A DNA stretch of 64,000 nucleotides from Candidatus Nitrosoglobus terrae. GTDB lineage: Bacteria; Pseudomonadota; Gammaproteobacteria; Nitrosococcales; Nitrosococcaceae. The notes under the pieces were generated by a model. That model was not told the DNA's origin, made no database searches, and saw only the letters and a list, made by a program, of their open reading frames with translations. The stretch is from positions 186,001 through 250,000 of the forward strand of contig NZ_AP014836.1 in the NCBI RefSeq assembly GCF_002356115.1, written 5' to 3'. Positions 18,043 to 29,903 of the stretch are shown one piece after another; positions within the stretch are counted from its first letter, which is position 1; every line of letters begins with the position of its first letter. The position numbers were made by a program, and so were the translations under genes.

Positions 18043-18507
18043 TCATCTTGATTCTAGAATGCTCTGCAACAGGGTTTCCCCTTTCTTGGTATTAGCTTGG
18101 AGGCAAGCGGATCGGCTGTTGTTTACTGCATACTCTAGGCTAATGTAAAGATCAGGGGGCGGCAATAGGCTTTCACCGTGTTCTGGCCATTCCACTAGGC
18201 AGATAGAATCTGAGGTAAAGTAATCTTGAAGGCCAATAAATTCTAATTCTTGGGGGGCGGCTAAGCGATAAAAATCAAAATGATATAATTGTTTCTGGTT
18301 GAATATGTAGGTTTCCACTAAGGTGTAGGTGGGGCTTTTTACTACTCCTTGATGCCCAAAAGCCCGCAGAAATCCGCGCACTAAGGTCGTTTTCCCCGCT
18401 CCCAAGGTGCCTGTAAGGAAAATGATGGTGTTTTCTTGGCTAGCTTGGGCCAAGTGGGTGCCTAGATTAAGGGTGGCACCCTCATTGGCTAAAATGATTT
18501 TGTGCAT
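18043..18507 (-). CDS. tsaE: tRNA threonylcarbamoyladenosine biosynthesis ATPase TsaE
   Basis: This 154-residue P-loop ATPase works with TsaB and TsaD to install the t6A37 modification in ANN-decoding tRNAs. The Walker A motif is in LTGTLGAGKTTLVRGFLRAFG, followed by VKSPTYTLVETY and the Walker B-like region LYHFDFYRL, then the conserved CLVEWPEHG. Its ATG overlaps the nnr stop by one base (TGATG), indicating translational coupling. Length and motifs are normal for the family. Confidence 0.96.
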   Translation of the reverse strand: MHKIILANEGATLNLGTHLAQASQENTIIFLTGTLGAGKTTLVRGFLRAFGHQGVVKSPTYTLVETYIFNQKQLYHFDFYRLAAPQELEFIGLQDYFTSDSICLVEWPEHGESLLPPPDLYISLEYAVNNSRSACLQANTKKGETLLQSILESR

Positions 18508-19997
18508 CAGTTCATCTGTAGATTTGCTAAACGTCGAAGATAGGGCATTAAATCTCCAGCTAATAATCCACGCTCTCCATGTTCACGGGCGGCGCGATCA
18601 CCCGCCATGGCGTGAATCGTAACACCAATATTAGCTGCTTCGCTAAGTGTAAGCCCTTGGGCTAGAAGACCAGCAATCGCTCCAGAAAGAACATCTCCCA
18701 TACCCCCACTGGCCATTCCTGGGTTACCCGCTGTGCATAAACCTAAAGGCTGATCGCCTGAGCACACCACAGTCCCATTTCCTTTGAGTATAGCTACTCC
18801 ACCATAGCGCCGTTGCAGGTTATATACGGCAGCAAAGCGATTTAATTGTATTTCGTTAATACTAAGATCCAGCAACCGCGAGGCTTCACCTGGATGGGGG
18901 GTGATAATCCAGCGTTCATGTTGTTGAGGGTATTTGGCTAACAGATTAAGCGCATCGGCATCAACCACGAGAGGATGGGGACTATTTAGGGCTTCATTAA
19001 ACATCATTTGACCCCAATAACCTTGCCCTAACCCTGGGCCAATAACGATAACAGTCGCCCGTTCTAGTAATGGTTTTAGATCCTCAGCATTTTCTACGCC
19101 ATAACACATAAGTTCAGGACGAACCATATTTAATAGGGAAGCATGAATGCCACGGGTTGCAATACTCACTAGCCCCGTTCCTACTCGATAAGCGGCCTCG
19201 CCTGCCATCCGCGCTGCCCCTGGCATTCCTTGCTCGCCTCCTATGATAAGCACATGGCCATAATCCCCTTTATGTCCAGCTCGGGCACGGAGAGGTAATT
19301 TGGCAATTCCTTCTTTAAGGATAATCCGATATGCGGAGGGAGTAATATTTTCATAAGCTTCAGAGGGAATTTGCAGCGAGTCAAAGGTAATTTGCCCGCA
19401 GTAATCTGGGCCTAAATAAGTAAACATTCCCTGCTTAAGACCTACAAAGGTAGTAGTAACCTGAGCCTTAACGGCAACGCCTGAAACATTTCCCGTGTCA
19501 GCATGGAGGCCAGAGGGAATATCTATGGAGAGTACTGGGTGCCCAGAGGCATTAATGGCTTGAATGGCCTCAGCCCAAGGACCAGTAACTTCTCGATTAA
19601 TCCCAGTGCCAAAAATAGCATCTACCACAACGTCTGTAGACTGAAGTGCCTGCGGTTGAAAGGGGAGAATGGCCACTCCATTGTTTAAAAGACTTTGCTG
19701 AGCTGCACGAGAATCAGCGCTCAATTGATCGCCATTGCCTATTTGATAAACGGTTACGTACATTTCCGCTTTACGAGCTAGGCGGGCGAGAACGTAACCG
19801 TCACCCCCGTTATTACCAACACCACAAACTACGGCCAGACGTTGCGTTTGAGGCCAGTGTTTGCGTAGTTTCTCTAGCGTGACAGCGCCTGCTCGCTCCA
19901 TGAGCGTAGCGCTAGAGATCTTAAACTCTTCGATAGTACGTCGATCTAATTCACGTACCTGATCAGCAGTGTATAAAGCAAGGGGTAGAATGGCCAT
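18507..19997 (-). CDS. nnr: bifunctional NAD(P)H-hydrate epimerase / ADP-dependent dehydratase
   Basis: This 496-residue fusion enzyme repairs NAD(P)H damaged by hydration. The N-terminal epimerase domain (about 1-215) has VCGVGNNGGDGYVLARLA and SIDIPSGLHADTG. The C-terminal ribokinase-like dehydratase domain (about 225-490) has VLIIGGEQGMPGAARMAGEAA, VIGPGLGQG, WIITPHPGEASRLL and the catalytic region AGNPGMASGGMGDVLSG. A GAGGT ribosome-binding site precedes the ATG. It is the first gene of the nnr-tsaE(-amiC) unit, as in E. coli. Confidence 0.96.
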   Translation of the reverse strand: MAILPLALYTADQVRELDRRTIEEFKISSATLMERAGAVTLEKLRKHWPQTQRLAVVCGVGNNGGDGYVLARLARKAEMYVTVYQIGNGDQLSADSRAAQQSLLNNGVAILPFQPQALQSTDVVVDAIFGTGINREVTGPWAEAIQAINASGHPVLSIDIPSGLHADTGNVSGVAVKAQVTTTFVGLKQGMFTYLGPDYCGQITFDSLQIPSEAYENITPSAYRIILKEGIAKLPLRARAGHKGDYGHVLIIGGEQGMPGAARMAGEAAYRVGTGLVSIATRGIHASLLNMVRPELMCYGVENAEDLKPLLERATVIVIGPGLGQGYWGQMMFNEALNSPHPLVVDADALNLLAKYPQQHERWIITPHPGEASRLLDLSINEIQLNRFAAVYNLQRRYGGVAILKGNGTVVCSGDQPLGLCTAGNPGMASGGMGDVLSGAIAGLLAQGLTLSEAANIGVTIHAMAGDRAAREHGERGLLAGDLMPYLRRLANLQMN

Positions 19998-20260
19998 CTA
20001 AAGATACCTCTATGATTAGCAATAATTTTCCGGTCAGCAACTGACTGTAACTATAAGGGCTAATATCATTATTCTGTTCTATATTATTGATTTGCCATAG
20101 GATTTAATTTAGTAGGTAACAGGTACAGATTATCGTATCTGTGGCGCTAAAAAAATGCTACTAGGCTTAGATATATTTATACTATTACTAAGCGATAGGG
20201 CTACTAATATTAGCCTTTAAAGAGAGACAAGGTATTTTTTAATTAGGCTTTGCGAAATGC

Positions 20261-20833
20261 CTAACAATTATTGATGTTCCCTGAATCAGGTAGGCGAAAG
20301 AAATGACTTCGATAATAAATTAGCTCTTGGATGGATTCGCGAATATCAGCTAAAGCGAGGTGGGAATTTTCTTTCTTGAAACCTTTGGCAATATCGGGTG
20401 CCCAATGTTTAGCAAGCTCTTTAATCGTGCTGACATCAAGATTTCGGTAATGAAAATAAGCTTCTAACTCCCTCATATGACGAGCTAGGAAACGCCGATC
20501 TTGGCAAATACTATTGCCACATATGGGTGAGGTCTGAGGCAGGGTGTGTTTGCATAAAAATTCTAATGTGCGTTGTTCAGCAGTGGCTTCATCAATAGGG
20601 CTATTACGTACTCGCTCAATAAGGCCCGATTTTGCGTGCTGACGAGTATTCCACTCGTCCATATTTTCCAAAATTATGTTTTCTTGGTGGATAGCAAATA
20701 CGGGTCCTTCTTCGATAATGTTAAGGTTGTTATCGGTCACGATAGTAGCAATCTCGAGAATAGCATCTTGAGTTGTATCAAGACCGCTCATTTCCAGATC
20801 TAACCAGATTAAATTATTAGGATTTTGAGCCAT
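20261..20833 (-). CDS. orn: oligoribonuclease
   Basis: This 190-residue 3'-5' exoribonuclease of the DEDDh family degrades 2-5-nt RNAs and pGpG, completing RNA turnover. The motifs are present: [10 protein letters not shown] (DxE), the mid region [17 protein letters not shown], and [14 protein letters not shown] with the last acidic residues. It is essential in many gammaproteobacteria. It is divergent from an M48 protease gene 79 bp away, a common arrangement. The C-terminus is slightly extended ([11 protein letters not shown]). Confidence 0.97.
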   Translation of the reverse strand: MAQNPNNLIWLDLEMSGLDTTQDAILEIATIVTDNNLNIIEEGPVFAIHQENIILENMDEWNTRQHAKSGLIERVRNSPIDEATAEQRTLEFLCKHTLPQTSPICGNSICQDRRFLARHMRELEAYFHYRNLDVSTIKELAKHWAPDIAKGFKKENSHLALADIRESIQELIYYRSHFFRLPDSGNINNC

Positions 20834-20912
20834 ATTTATTAGAGATTGTCCTATAGAATGATTAGTTCTACTGTATTCTATCAGAGACTATTCTTTTGCA
20901 TAGGTTTAGATT

Positions 20913-22163
20913 ATGACAATTTATAGCGCTTTGTTTTTAATTCTTTTAAGTATTATGTTGGGGTTAGAAGTGTGGTTAGCTCGCCGTCAATTTCATCACG
21001 TATTACTGCACCGGGATCAGGTACCTCAACCTTTTCAAGAGCATATACTACTTGTTGAACACCAGAAAGCAGCTGATTATACAATGGCCAAACTTAAGCT
21101 TGGTGTTGTGAGCGGGATTTTAGATATCTTTATTTTATTACTCTGGACTCTGGGAGGTGGTTTAGTATTACTTGATAATTTCTGGCGTGGATTAGGTTGG
21201 AGTGATCTCCAAACAGGAGTAGGGGTTATTATCAGCTTTATATTCATTGGAGCTTTGATTGATTTACCCATGAAAGGATACCGAGTCTTTGTTTTGGAGC
21301 AAGCATTTGGCTTTAATCGCACTACCGTCCGGTTGTTTTTACAAGATGCGATTAAGCAATGGGGACTGCTATTAATTTTAGGCATCCCCATAGGGGCTGG
21401 TGCTCTTTGGCTTATGGAACATGCGGGGATCCATTGGTGGTTATCATTGTGGCTAGCATGGCTGAGTTTTTCCATGTTGATGATGTGGGCTTATCCGGCT
21501 TTTATAGCGCCTCTTTTTAATAGATTTACCCCATTGGCAGATGAAGATCTTAGGCAGCGTGTTGAGAATTTATTGGTTCGCTGTGGCTTTAAAAGCCAAG
21601 GCATTTTTGTAATGGATGGCTCACGCCGTTCTGGACATGGAAATGCTTATTTTACTGGATTAGGGAGTAATAAGCGGATCGTTTTTTTTGATACACTGCT
21701 TGAATCCCTAAATTTTGATCAAATTGAAGCTGTGCTAGCCCATGAGTTGGGGCATTTTAAGCGTCATCATATTTTTAAAAACCTAGCGACTATGGCCTTA
21801 CTTAGCTTAGGAGGATTGGCTTTGCTTGGATGGCTCAGCGCTCAACCCGTGTTTTATCAAAGTTTGGGGGTAGAGCAACCTTCTAATTATATGGCTTTAG
21901 TATTATTTATGCTTATTTCTCCGATATTGACCTTTTTTCTCCATCCAGTACTAGCTTATATTTCACGTCGTTATGAATTTGAAGCCGATGAATTTGCCGC
22001 TAAGATGGTGAGTAGCCAAGCTTTAGCCCAAGCATTGGTAAAGCTCTATAAGGAAAATGCCAGTACGCTAACGCCAGATCCCATTCATTCAGCTGTTTAT
22101 GACTCCCATCCTCCAGCACCAGTACGCATTGCCTATCTTCGCGCTTATGATGAGGCCACTTAA
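20913..22163 (+). CDS. M48 family metalloprotease (Ste24/CAAX protease-like)
   Basis: This 416-residue polytopic membrane zinc protease has hydrophobic segments near residues 1-20, 65-90, 105-120, 150-165, 175-195 and two after the active site. The zinc motif is HELGH at 277-281, and the second signature YEFEADEFAA provides the third ligand. It resembles eukaryotic Ste24 CAAX protease; bacterial members probably process or degrade membrane proteins, but the substrate is unknown. It is divergent from orn, as in many gammaproteobacteria. Confidence 0.93.
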   Translation: MTIYSALFLILLSIMLGLEVWLARRQFHHVLLHRDQVPQPFQEHILLVEHQKAADYTMAKLKLGVVSGILDIFILLLWTLGGGLVLLDNFWRGLGWSDLQTGVGVIISFIFIGALIDLPMKGYRVFVLEQAFGFNRTTVRLFLQDAIKQWGLLLILGIPIGAGALWLMEHAGIHWWLSLWLAWLSFSMLMMWAYPAFIAPLFNRFTPLADEDLRQRVENLLVRCGFKSQGIFVMDGSRRSGHGNAYFTGLGSNKRIVFFDTLLESLNFDQIEAVLAHELGHFKRHHIFKNLATMALLSLGGLALLGWLSAQPVFYQSLGVEQPSNYMALVLFMLISPILTFFLHPVLAYISRRYEFEADEFAAKMVSSQALAQALVKLYKENASTLTPDPIHSAVYDSHPPAPVRIAYLRAYDEAT

Positions 22164-22226
22164 ATGCGATCTTACGCTTGTGTGTTCAAAGTATCTTTGA
22201 CATTTAAATATAGCTAGGGTCTAAGC

Positions 22227-22726
22227 ATGGACTACGACGAGGAGCAAATACGCGATGTTTATGCCCATTACGGCCTCGTAATGTATCTATCGCAGATTCT
22301 TGAATACGCTATCGTTACTGTTTTAGTCGCGCTGCGTTCGTCCCAGAAAAATGCTTTGACCCGCCAAGATATTGACGAATTCATGGAAGGGCGGTTTCAT
22401 GAAACGTTCGGTATCTTGTGTAATCAGCTTCGTTTGGAGGCGCAGGGGCAGATCACTACTGAATTTGATCAACCCTCGCGACAGCGTTAAAACATAGGAA
22501 TAATTTGCCCCACGGTTACTTTCGTGAGAAAGCCATTTCTTTCCTTACACGGAGCGGCAGAGAACAGATGATTAAAGAACTCCAAGTCGATCAGCGCCTT
22601 TTCGATGAAGCGGAGGCGCTGCTAACCGTCTTATTCAAGTAGCTAAGTATTGCGAGCGGGATTACGGATGCTATGATCAAAGCAGAATATAAGCGGATGT
22701 GCGATGAGATTGGCATTGTGCCCTAA
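22227..22726 (+). pseudogene. HEPN-like protein, frameshift plus nonsense codon
   Basis: The first 87 codons (MDYDEEQIRDVYAHYGLVMYLSQ and on, mostly helical) end at TAA 22488-22490. Shifting frame near 22475-22480 gives PLATALKHRNNLPHGYFREKAISFL, continuing to an in-frame TAG at 22640-22642 and then LSIASGITDAMIKAEYKRM to TAA 22726. Reassembled, it would be a helical protein of about 165 residues. RNNLPH fits the R-N-x-x-x-H motif of HEPN RNases, which are common in toxin and defence systems; that assignment is inference from a short motif and the helical character. I see no partner antitoxin nearby. Bases 22727-22981 downstream hold no gene. Confidence 0.55.
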
Positions 22727-22981
22727 CAAATTGCTGCGGCTGACCGCCATCCCGCTTGTCGAAGGCGGTATCAACTAGGAATCTGCTTGCTGGTAGCACT
22801 TCGCCCGAGGATATCGCGGGGGTTGATTCCCGCGCTGTACCGCTAGCTGTATTGTTCTGGGCAATCAGGATTATTATGAGTTAGCTCAAAGGGTGAGCGC
22901 GATCCTGTGTATATGGGGTATTCTATAGGAGTATTTTCAATCAATGACGTTTGGTCGGAGGTACCATGCGCACTATTAAAT

Positions 22982-24415
<1,434 letters not shown>

Positions 24416-24424
24416 GTGAATATT

Positions 24425-27007
24425 ATGGCCCAAGCTTCAATTATTACTAAACGCTTAAAGCGCACTCCTGTTAGTATTCATATTAGTCATCGGCTTAGAG
24501 AGGGAGCATTTATTGTATGCTTAGCCCTAACAGCTTACCTGCTACTGTCTTTATTGAGCTATACGCCTATTGATCCCGGTTGGTCCCATACGAGTAATAC
24601 TGAAATTATACATAATAAAGGAGGAAGAGTTGGGGCTTGGCTTGCCGATCTTATGCTTTATTTATTAGGTCGATCGGCTTATCTACTACCAATTATGGTG
24701 GCTTATAGTGGATTTTTAGCTCGCAGCAGTATTAGACTTGGACCTCAGAGTAATTATCTTATCCAGTTACCTTGGGTATTTAAAATCGTCGGGTTTGTTT
24801 TAGCTTTAGGAGCAGCTTGCGGACTTGCTGCTTTTTACTTCCCAGTACCTGCTGGAACCCTGCCGGTAGCAGAGGGAGGCGTTTTCGGTGAAATCATCAA
24901 GAACGGCTTGTGGAGTATATTTGGTCCTTTAGGAGCAACTTTACTGTTATTAGCTTTTTTCATTACGGGTATAACCTTATTTACTAGGATGTCTTGGCTA
25001 AGGTTAATGGATGTAATTGGCTATTACACTTTAGATTTGTTCCAAACTATTATGAGTTTTGGAAAACCAGTTCGCAATTCACCTACCCATCATAGTTTCT
25101 ATTCTCGCGCAGCAAAGCTTCTAAAAATAAATAAAAGCACGGCTGATATCGAAAAACGGGAGCATAAGGTACGTATTGATCCTATCTTGGTGGATGAAGG
25201 GATGACTGGGGGAATGGAGTCAAATGCTGCTTCTATAGAAGACTCCAATTCAATAGAAGTGAAAGAAAGCTTAGAAGCCATAGAAGCAAAATCGCAAATA
25301 TCGATAGATAAGGAATCAATAATAGAAAAAAAACTAGAGATGGAATTAAGTGCCCTTGAGAGGGAAAGCCCAGTGGCGGAAAAAAACTTGGAGACAAGGA
25401 TAAATGCGACAGCGAAAATACATATAGTAGGGGAAGAAATCCACGCAGTAAGAGCTAGACCATCATCACCAATACACTTGCAAGAAAGCCAGAGGTCAGT
25501 TGTATTTTTGTCCCCAGAAAGAAATATGCTCCCGCCGTTATCGCTTTTAGATAAACCTTGTCCTTCTCAAGGTGGATATTCAGAAGAATTTCTTGAAGCG
25601 TTGTCTCGCCAAGTAGAGGAGAAATTAAAGGACTTTGGTGTTGAGGTACAAGTGGTAGCGGTTCATCCAGGGCCGGTGATTACTCGTTTTGAACTGCAAC
25701 TAGCCCCTGGCGTTAAGGTAAGCCGTATTTCTGGGTTAGCAAAAGATTTAGCGCGAGCATTATCAGTTTTGAGCGTCAGGGTGGTTGAGGTTATTCCAGG
25801 GAAACCGGTGATTGGGCTGGAAATTCCGAATGAAAACAGAGATATTGTTCGTCTCTCTGAAGTTTTATCTTGCCCGGATTATACGGGAGATAAACTATCT
25901 TTGGCGCTGGCTTTAGGTAAGGATATCAGTGGTTATCCCGTGATGGTTGATCTTGCTAAGATGCCTCACTTACTGGTAGCTGGCACTACCGGCTCAGGTA
26001 AATCGGTGGCAATTCATGCCATGGTTTTGAGCCTTTTATATAAGACGACTCCTCAAATGGTGCGCTTAATCCTTATTGACCCTAAAATGCTAGAGTTATC
26101 AGTTTATGAGGGTATACCCCATCTGCTAGCACCTGTAGTTATTGATATGAATGAAGCAGGGCATGCTTTGCGCTGGTGTGTTGCTGAGATGGAGCGCCGT
26201 TATCGACTCATGGCGGCATTGGGGGTTCGTAATCTAGTTGGGTTTAATCATAAGGTAAAGGAGGCTATTAGAGCTAATCAACCCTTAACTGATCCATTAT
26301 ATTCCGTTCACGCAGATGGAAAGCCTTCATTGCTTGATCCCCTACCTCTTATTGTTGTGGTGATAGATGAGCTAGCCGATATGATGATGGTTGTGGGTAA
26401 GAAAGTAGAGGAGCTGATTGCTCGATTAGCGCAAAAAGCACGAGCTTCTGGTATTCATTTAATTTTGGCTACTCAGCGGCCATCGGTTGATGTTATTACA
26501 GGGCTTATTAAAGCTAATATTCCAGCGCGAATAGCCTTTCAAGTTTCATCACGAATTGATTCTAGAACCATTTTAGATCAAATGGGTGCAGAGCAGCTTT
26601 TAGGCCAAGGAGATATGCTTTACTTAGCTCCTGGCACATCGATGCCAGAGCGAGTGCATGGTGCATTTGTAGATGATCATGAAGTCCATAATGTAGTGGG
26701 GTTCCTAAAGCGGCAAGGTGTACCTGTGTATTTGGAAGAAATTACCCGAGGAGCAGGCGATCTTGGAGATGGAGTTAATCTAGCTACTACTCATAGTGGC
26801 GAGGCTGAGGATGATCCTCTCTATGATCAGGCGGTACGGATAGTTACTGAAACCCAGCGAGCTTCAGTTTCTGGAGTTCAGAGACGACTACGAATTGGCT
26901 ATAATCGAGCTGCTCGAATAGTCGAAGCTATGGAGAGTACTGGGGTAGTAGGTCCGATGCAGGCTAACGGGAGTCGTGAAGTTTTAGCTTCTCCTCCACC
27001 AGAGTAA
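24425..27007 (+). CDS. ftsK: DNA translocase FtsK
   Basis: This protein of about 860 residues pumps chromosomal DNA through the closing septum and activates dimer resolution. It has four N-terminal membrane helices (about residues 25-195), an acidic Ser/Glu-rich linker (about 230-370), and the motor domain with Walker A GTTGSGKS and Walker [14 protein letters not shown]-terminal winged-helix gamma domain follows ([11 protein letters not shown]...[23 protein letters not shown]), which reads KOPS sequences. The linker is short compared with enteric FtsK. A GTG at 24416 is an alternative start; I chose the ATG nine bases later because GAAGTGA sits at a better distance. lolA follows after 5 bp. 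Confidence 0.95.
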   Translation: MAQASIITKRLKRTPVSIHISHRLREGAFIVCLALTAYLLLSLLSYTPIDPGWSHTSNTEIIHNKGGRVGAWLADLMLYLLGRSAYLLPIMVAYSGFLARSSIRLGPQSNYLIQLPWVFKIVGFVLALGAACGLAAFYFPVPAGTLPVAEGGVFGEIIKNGLWSIFGPLGATLLLLAFFITGITLFTRMSWLRLMDVIGYYTLDLFQTIMSFGKPVRNSPTHHSFYSRAAKLLKINKSTADIEKREHKVRIDPILVDEGMTGGMESNAASIEDSNSIEVKESLEAIEAKSQISIDKESIIEKKLEMELSALERESPVAEKNLETRINATAKIHIVGEEIHAVRARPSSPIHLQESQRSVVFLSPERNMLPPLSLLDKPCPSQGGYSEEFLEALSRQVEEKLKDFGVEVQVVAVHPGPVITRFELQLAPGVKVSRISGLAKDLARALSVLSVRVVEVIPGKPVIGLEIPNENRDIVRLSEVLSCPDYTGDKLSLALALGKDISGYPVMVDLAKMPHLLVAGTTGSGKSVAIHAMVLSLLYKTTPQMVRLILIDPKMLELSVYEGIPHLLAPVVIDMNEAGHALRWCVAEMERRYRLMAALGVRNLVGFNHKVKEAIRANQPLTDPLYSVHADGKPSLLDPLPLIVVVIDELADMMMVVGKKVEELIARLAQKARASGIHLILATQRPSVDVITGLIKANIPARIAFQVSSRIDSRTILDQMGAEQLLGQGDMLYLAPGTSMPERVHGAFVDDHEVHNVVGFLKRQGVPVYLEEITRGAGDLGDGVNLATTHSGEAEDDPLYDQAVRIVTETQRASVSGVQRRLRIGYNRAARIVEAMESTGVVGPMQANGSREVLASPPPE

Positions 27008-27012
27008 TTAAA

Positions 27013-27678
27013 ATGCGAATAAAAAAAAATACTAATTGGATACTGCTACAATGGCTTCAGAAGGCGGTTTGGATTATTGCCTTAAGCGGTATAATGCTTA
27101 TTTCTGAGGCAAGTGAATCTGGAGCAGCTTTAGAATCTTTCTTGAAAAGAGCCAGTAGTTTTCAAGCCGAGTTTCATCAAGTTTTGCTAAATGAAAGCGG
27201 TAATTCTTTAGAGGAAAGTAAAGGGGTTTTTTCTCTTCAGCGTCCAGGGAAATTTCGCTGGGATTACCAAGAACCTTTCTCACAGACGATTGTGGCTGAT
27301 GGTAGTCGTATCTGGTTTTATGACCCAGATTTAGAGCAGGTAACAGTTAAAAAACAAAGTTTAGCGCTAGGAAGCACACCTGCTTTATTACTCTCTGGTG
27401 AACGGTTACCTAAGGAGGATTTTAAAATTAATGATCTTCCTCCTCGCGATAATCTAGTGTGGGTAGAGTTATTACCTCTTGATAAAGATGCTTCTTTTGA
27501 TCGACTATTGTTAGGCTTTGGTAATGGTAATTTAAGCCAAATGGAATTACATGATAGCTTTGGACAAACTACTCGGCTTTCTTTTTCTAAGATTAAAGTT
27601 GATTTATCCTTCGATCCCTCCTTGTTTATTTTTACCCCACCAGAAGGGGCAGATGTTGTTGGAGATACTACTCCCTGA
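27013..27678 (+). CDS. lolA: outer-membrane lipoprotein carrier protein LolA
   Basis: This 221-residue periplasmic chaperone ferries lipoproteins from the LolCDE transporter to LolB in the outer membrane. A hydrophobic leader (WIIALSGIMLISEAS) is followed by the characteristic FQAEFHQ, SKGVFSLQRPGKFRWDYQEPF, IWFYDPDLEQVTVKK and LSFSKIKVD. It begins 5 bp after the ftsK stop on the same strand, so it is very probably co-transcribed. Length is slightly above the usual 200, mostly from the leader. Confidence 0.94.
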   Translation: MRIKKNTNWILLQWLQKAVWIIALSGIMLISEASESGAALESFLKRASSFQAEFHQVLLNESGNSLEESKGVFSLQRPGKFRWDYQEPFSQTIVADGSRIWFYDPDLEQVTVKKQSLALGSTPALLLSGERLPKEDFKINDLPPRDNLVWVELLPLDKDASFDRLLLGFGNGNLSQMELHDSFGQTTRLSFSKIKVDLSFDPSLFIFTPPEGADVVGDTTP

Positions 27679-27787
27679 ATCTCTACCTGTTCAAAGATAA
27701 TTTTTCTCTTTATTTGGATTTTCTAGTAACAAGTTAAGCAGTACAGTCTGTGAAGTATGAATCTATTTACTCCTTATAATACGTTGT

Positions 27788-29214
27788 AAATCAATTAAGC
27801 AACTACAATTTAGAGGCTAAGGCTAATGTAAGTTGTGGTTTTCATCGAGTACTTGGTCTGTGGCAGCTTACGGCTATTAATGCTGGGCCGGCGGTAGTAC
27901 TTAGCTTTGTCATTGCTGGTATTGGTAGCGCCTGTGCAGCCACTGGCTTATGCTGAATTTTCTGGCATGATTTCCGGTAGCCGGAAGTGCTTATACCTAT
28001 AGCTACGCGACGCTTGGTGAGCTAGCAGCGTGGATTATTGGCTGGGATCTAATACTAGAGTATGCGCTGATGGTAGCTATTGGTTGGTCTGGATATGTAC
28101 AGGCGCTGATGACACAGCTCACTGGTTTACAATTACCAATATGGCTTCAAAGGGCATGGGATTCGACGCAGCCTGATAGTGGTAAGCGGTTTAATTTAGC
28201 AGCTTCACTGATCACTTTAGTAATGACTTGGATATTGACGATGAAAACAGTATGGGGTGCTTGGGTTAATACTAGGATTGTAGTAATCAAGATAGTAGGC
28301 ATTGTGCTAGTGATTATTGTGGGTGCGTTTCATATTAACCCTGACGGCAGCTATTTATCCCCTTAACAGAAAAAGATGCGGAAGGTATCATCCACTTTGG
28401 TTGAGTGGGGGTATTGACCGCATCAAGCATCGTTTTTTTGTCTGTTTTGGCTATGATGCGTTGACCACAGCGGCAGAGGAGTCAAAATATCCTCAGTGGG
28501 ATCTTCCTCGGGCCGTATTATTGTTACTAGTGATATCAATAGTGCTTTATCTTGTAGTTTCACTGATATTAACGGGTATAGTGCCTTATTTACAGTTGGA
28601 GAGCGATGCGCCAGTAGATGCGGCATTCAAAGCATTAGATCTTGATTGGGTACGAAGTGTTATTAATATTACTGCGATTGCTGGTATTACGAGTGTATTG
28701 TATGCATTCTTGCTAGGGGCTGCTCGTATCTGGCTTGCACTCTCACGGGATGGTTTACTGCCAAAATGGTTTTCCTATGTGCATCCTCGTTATAATACAC
28801 CTTATCGACCGACCTTAATGCTTGGCGGATTTATCGCAATTATTACGGGTTTACTATCTCTTGAGGAGATAGCAGAGCTGGTTAATATTGGTACTTTAAG
28901 TGCTTTTATCATTATTTGTATAGCGGTAATGTTTCTGCGACTACGCCAGCCAAATCTATCCCGTAGCTTCCGTTTACCGCTACTATGGTTTGTAGCTCCT
29001 ACGGGTGTATTGTTTTCGTTGTTTTTTAATCATTGGCTGGCCATGGATTGCAGATAACCGATTTATATTGTTGGGGGGCTTACCTATAGTGAGTATTTGG
29101 CGTTTTCTAATCTGGATGGGAATTGGGTTATTAGTTTATTTTAGCTACGGTATTCCCCACAGCGTATTGGCGAAAATAGCTAATAACGCTGTGGCTGATA
29201 TTAAAAGTCCCTAA
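27788..29214 (+). pseudogene. amino-acid permease (APC superfamily), multiply disrupted
   Basis: Fragments of one transporter are spread over several frames. They are KQLQ...EAKANVSCGFHRVLGLWQLTAI, then NAGPAVVLSFVIAGIGSACAATG (the stretch normally between them, with the first helix, is deleted), then AGSAYTYSYATLGELAAWIIGWDLILEYALMVAIGWSGY. After that come KRFNLAASLITLVMTW to DGSYLSP (stop at 28366), FGYDALTTAAEESKYPQWDLPRA to HWLAMDCR (stop at 29057), and a last helix to 29214. This is the CAT/YfnA-like branch of amino-acid permeases. At least four frame breaks plus deletions make it inactive. It is convergent with, and overlaps by 4 bp, the lipoprotein gene of the MCE operon. Confidence 0.88.
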
Positions 29215-29900
29215 TCCATATCGGTGGTAGATGAGTTAAGTGCATCTGCATTTGCGCTAGCCTGAGTACAAAAACTGACTAACTCTTCAATGACTTGTCC
29301 TAAAGCTTGGTTTAAGGCAATTACTCCGCTATAAGGATTATCTTCAGTCATAGGTTGATGAGCTTCAAATGTCTGGCTAGCAATTTCCTGACTCTTAGTA
29401 AGCTCAATAAGTCGGGCGTGCAAAACAACTCGACTTTGATTCGGTTTTACTGAATAGTCCTGTAGTAAAGTAACAATCTCCGTATCTAACCTTAGATCAG
29501 CGGGTATTAGTGCGTAACTAGGAATAACGTTTTGAAAGCCTTTACTTGCTTCTAAAGCACTGACAAGAATAGATTCTAGCATCCGTCCTGGAGTATCCAC
29601 CCATTCATTATGGCTAAAATAGCTTAGCTCATAAGGTTTGCGGGTATAGGCTATCTGCTGAGTGTTATAGCCAGCTCCTACTTGAGGTCTTGAAACCAAT
29701 AAAGCTAATTTGGTATAAGGCGAATCTGCCTGAGTAGGTATCTGGGGAACTGAAAAACGATAAGTATGGGCAGGAGTAGGCTGTGATGACAAGAATCCGC
29801 AGCTGGAAAGCATAAGGATTGAAAATGTTACTGCTAAGAGTGTAGGCTGATAAGATACACTGTTAAAGTATGTGGTTTTTAGTTTTGATAGAAAATACAT
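29211..29900 (-). CDS. ABC-type transport auxiliary lipoprotein (PqiC/DUF330-like)
   Basis: This 229-residue protein has an N-terminal hydrophobic leader ending in the lipobox LSSC, so it is probably an outer-membrane lipoprotein. The family-typical pieces are YRFSVPQI, LALLVSRPQVGAGYNTQQIAYTRKPYELSYFSHNEWVD and LRLDTEIVTLLQDYS. Members accompany MCE transport systems, as PqiC does for PqiAB. It is the last gene of a four-gene unit (permease, ATPase, MCE protein, lipoprotein), starting 3 bp after mlaD. Confidence 0.85.
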   Translation of the reverse strand: MYFLSKLKTTYFNSVSYQPTLLAVTFSILMLSSCGFLSSQPTPAHTYRFSVPQIPTQADSPYTKLALLVSRPQVGAGYNTQQIAYTRKPYELSYFSHNEWVDTPGRMLESILVSALEASKGFQNVIPSYALIPADLRLDTEIVTLLQDYSVKPNQSRVVLHARLIELTKSQEIASQTFEAHQPMTEDNPYSGVIALNQALGQVIEELVSFCTQASANADALNSSTTDMD

Positions 29901-29903
29901 AGG

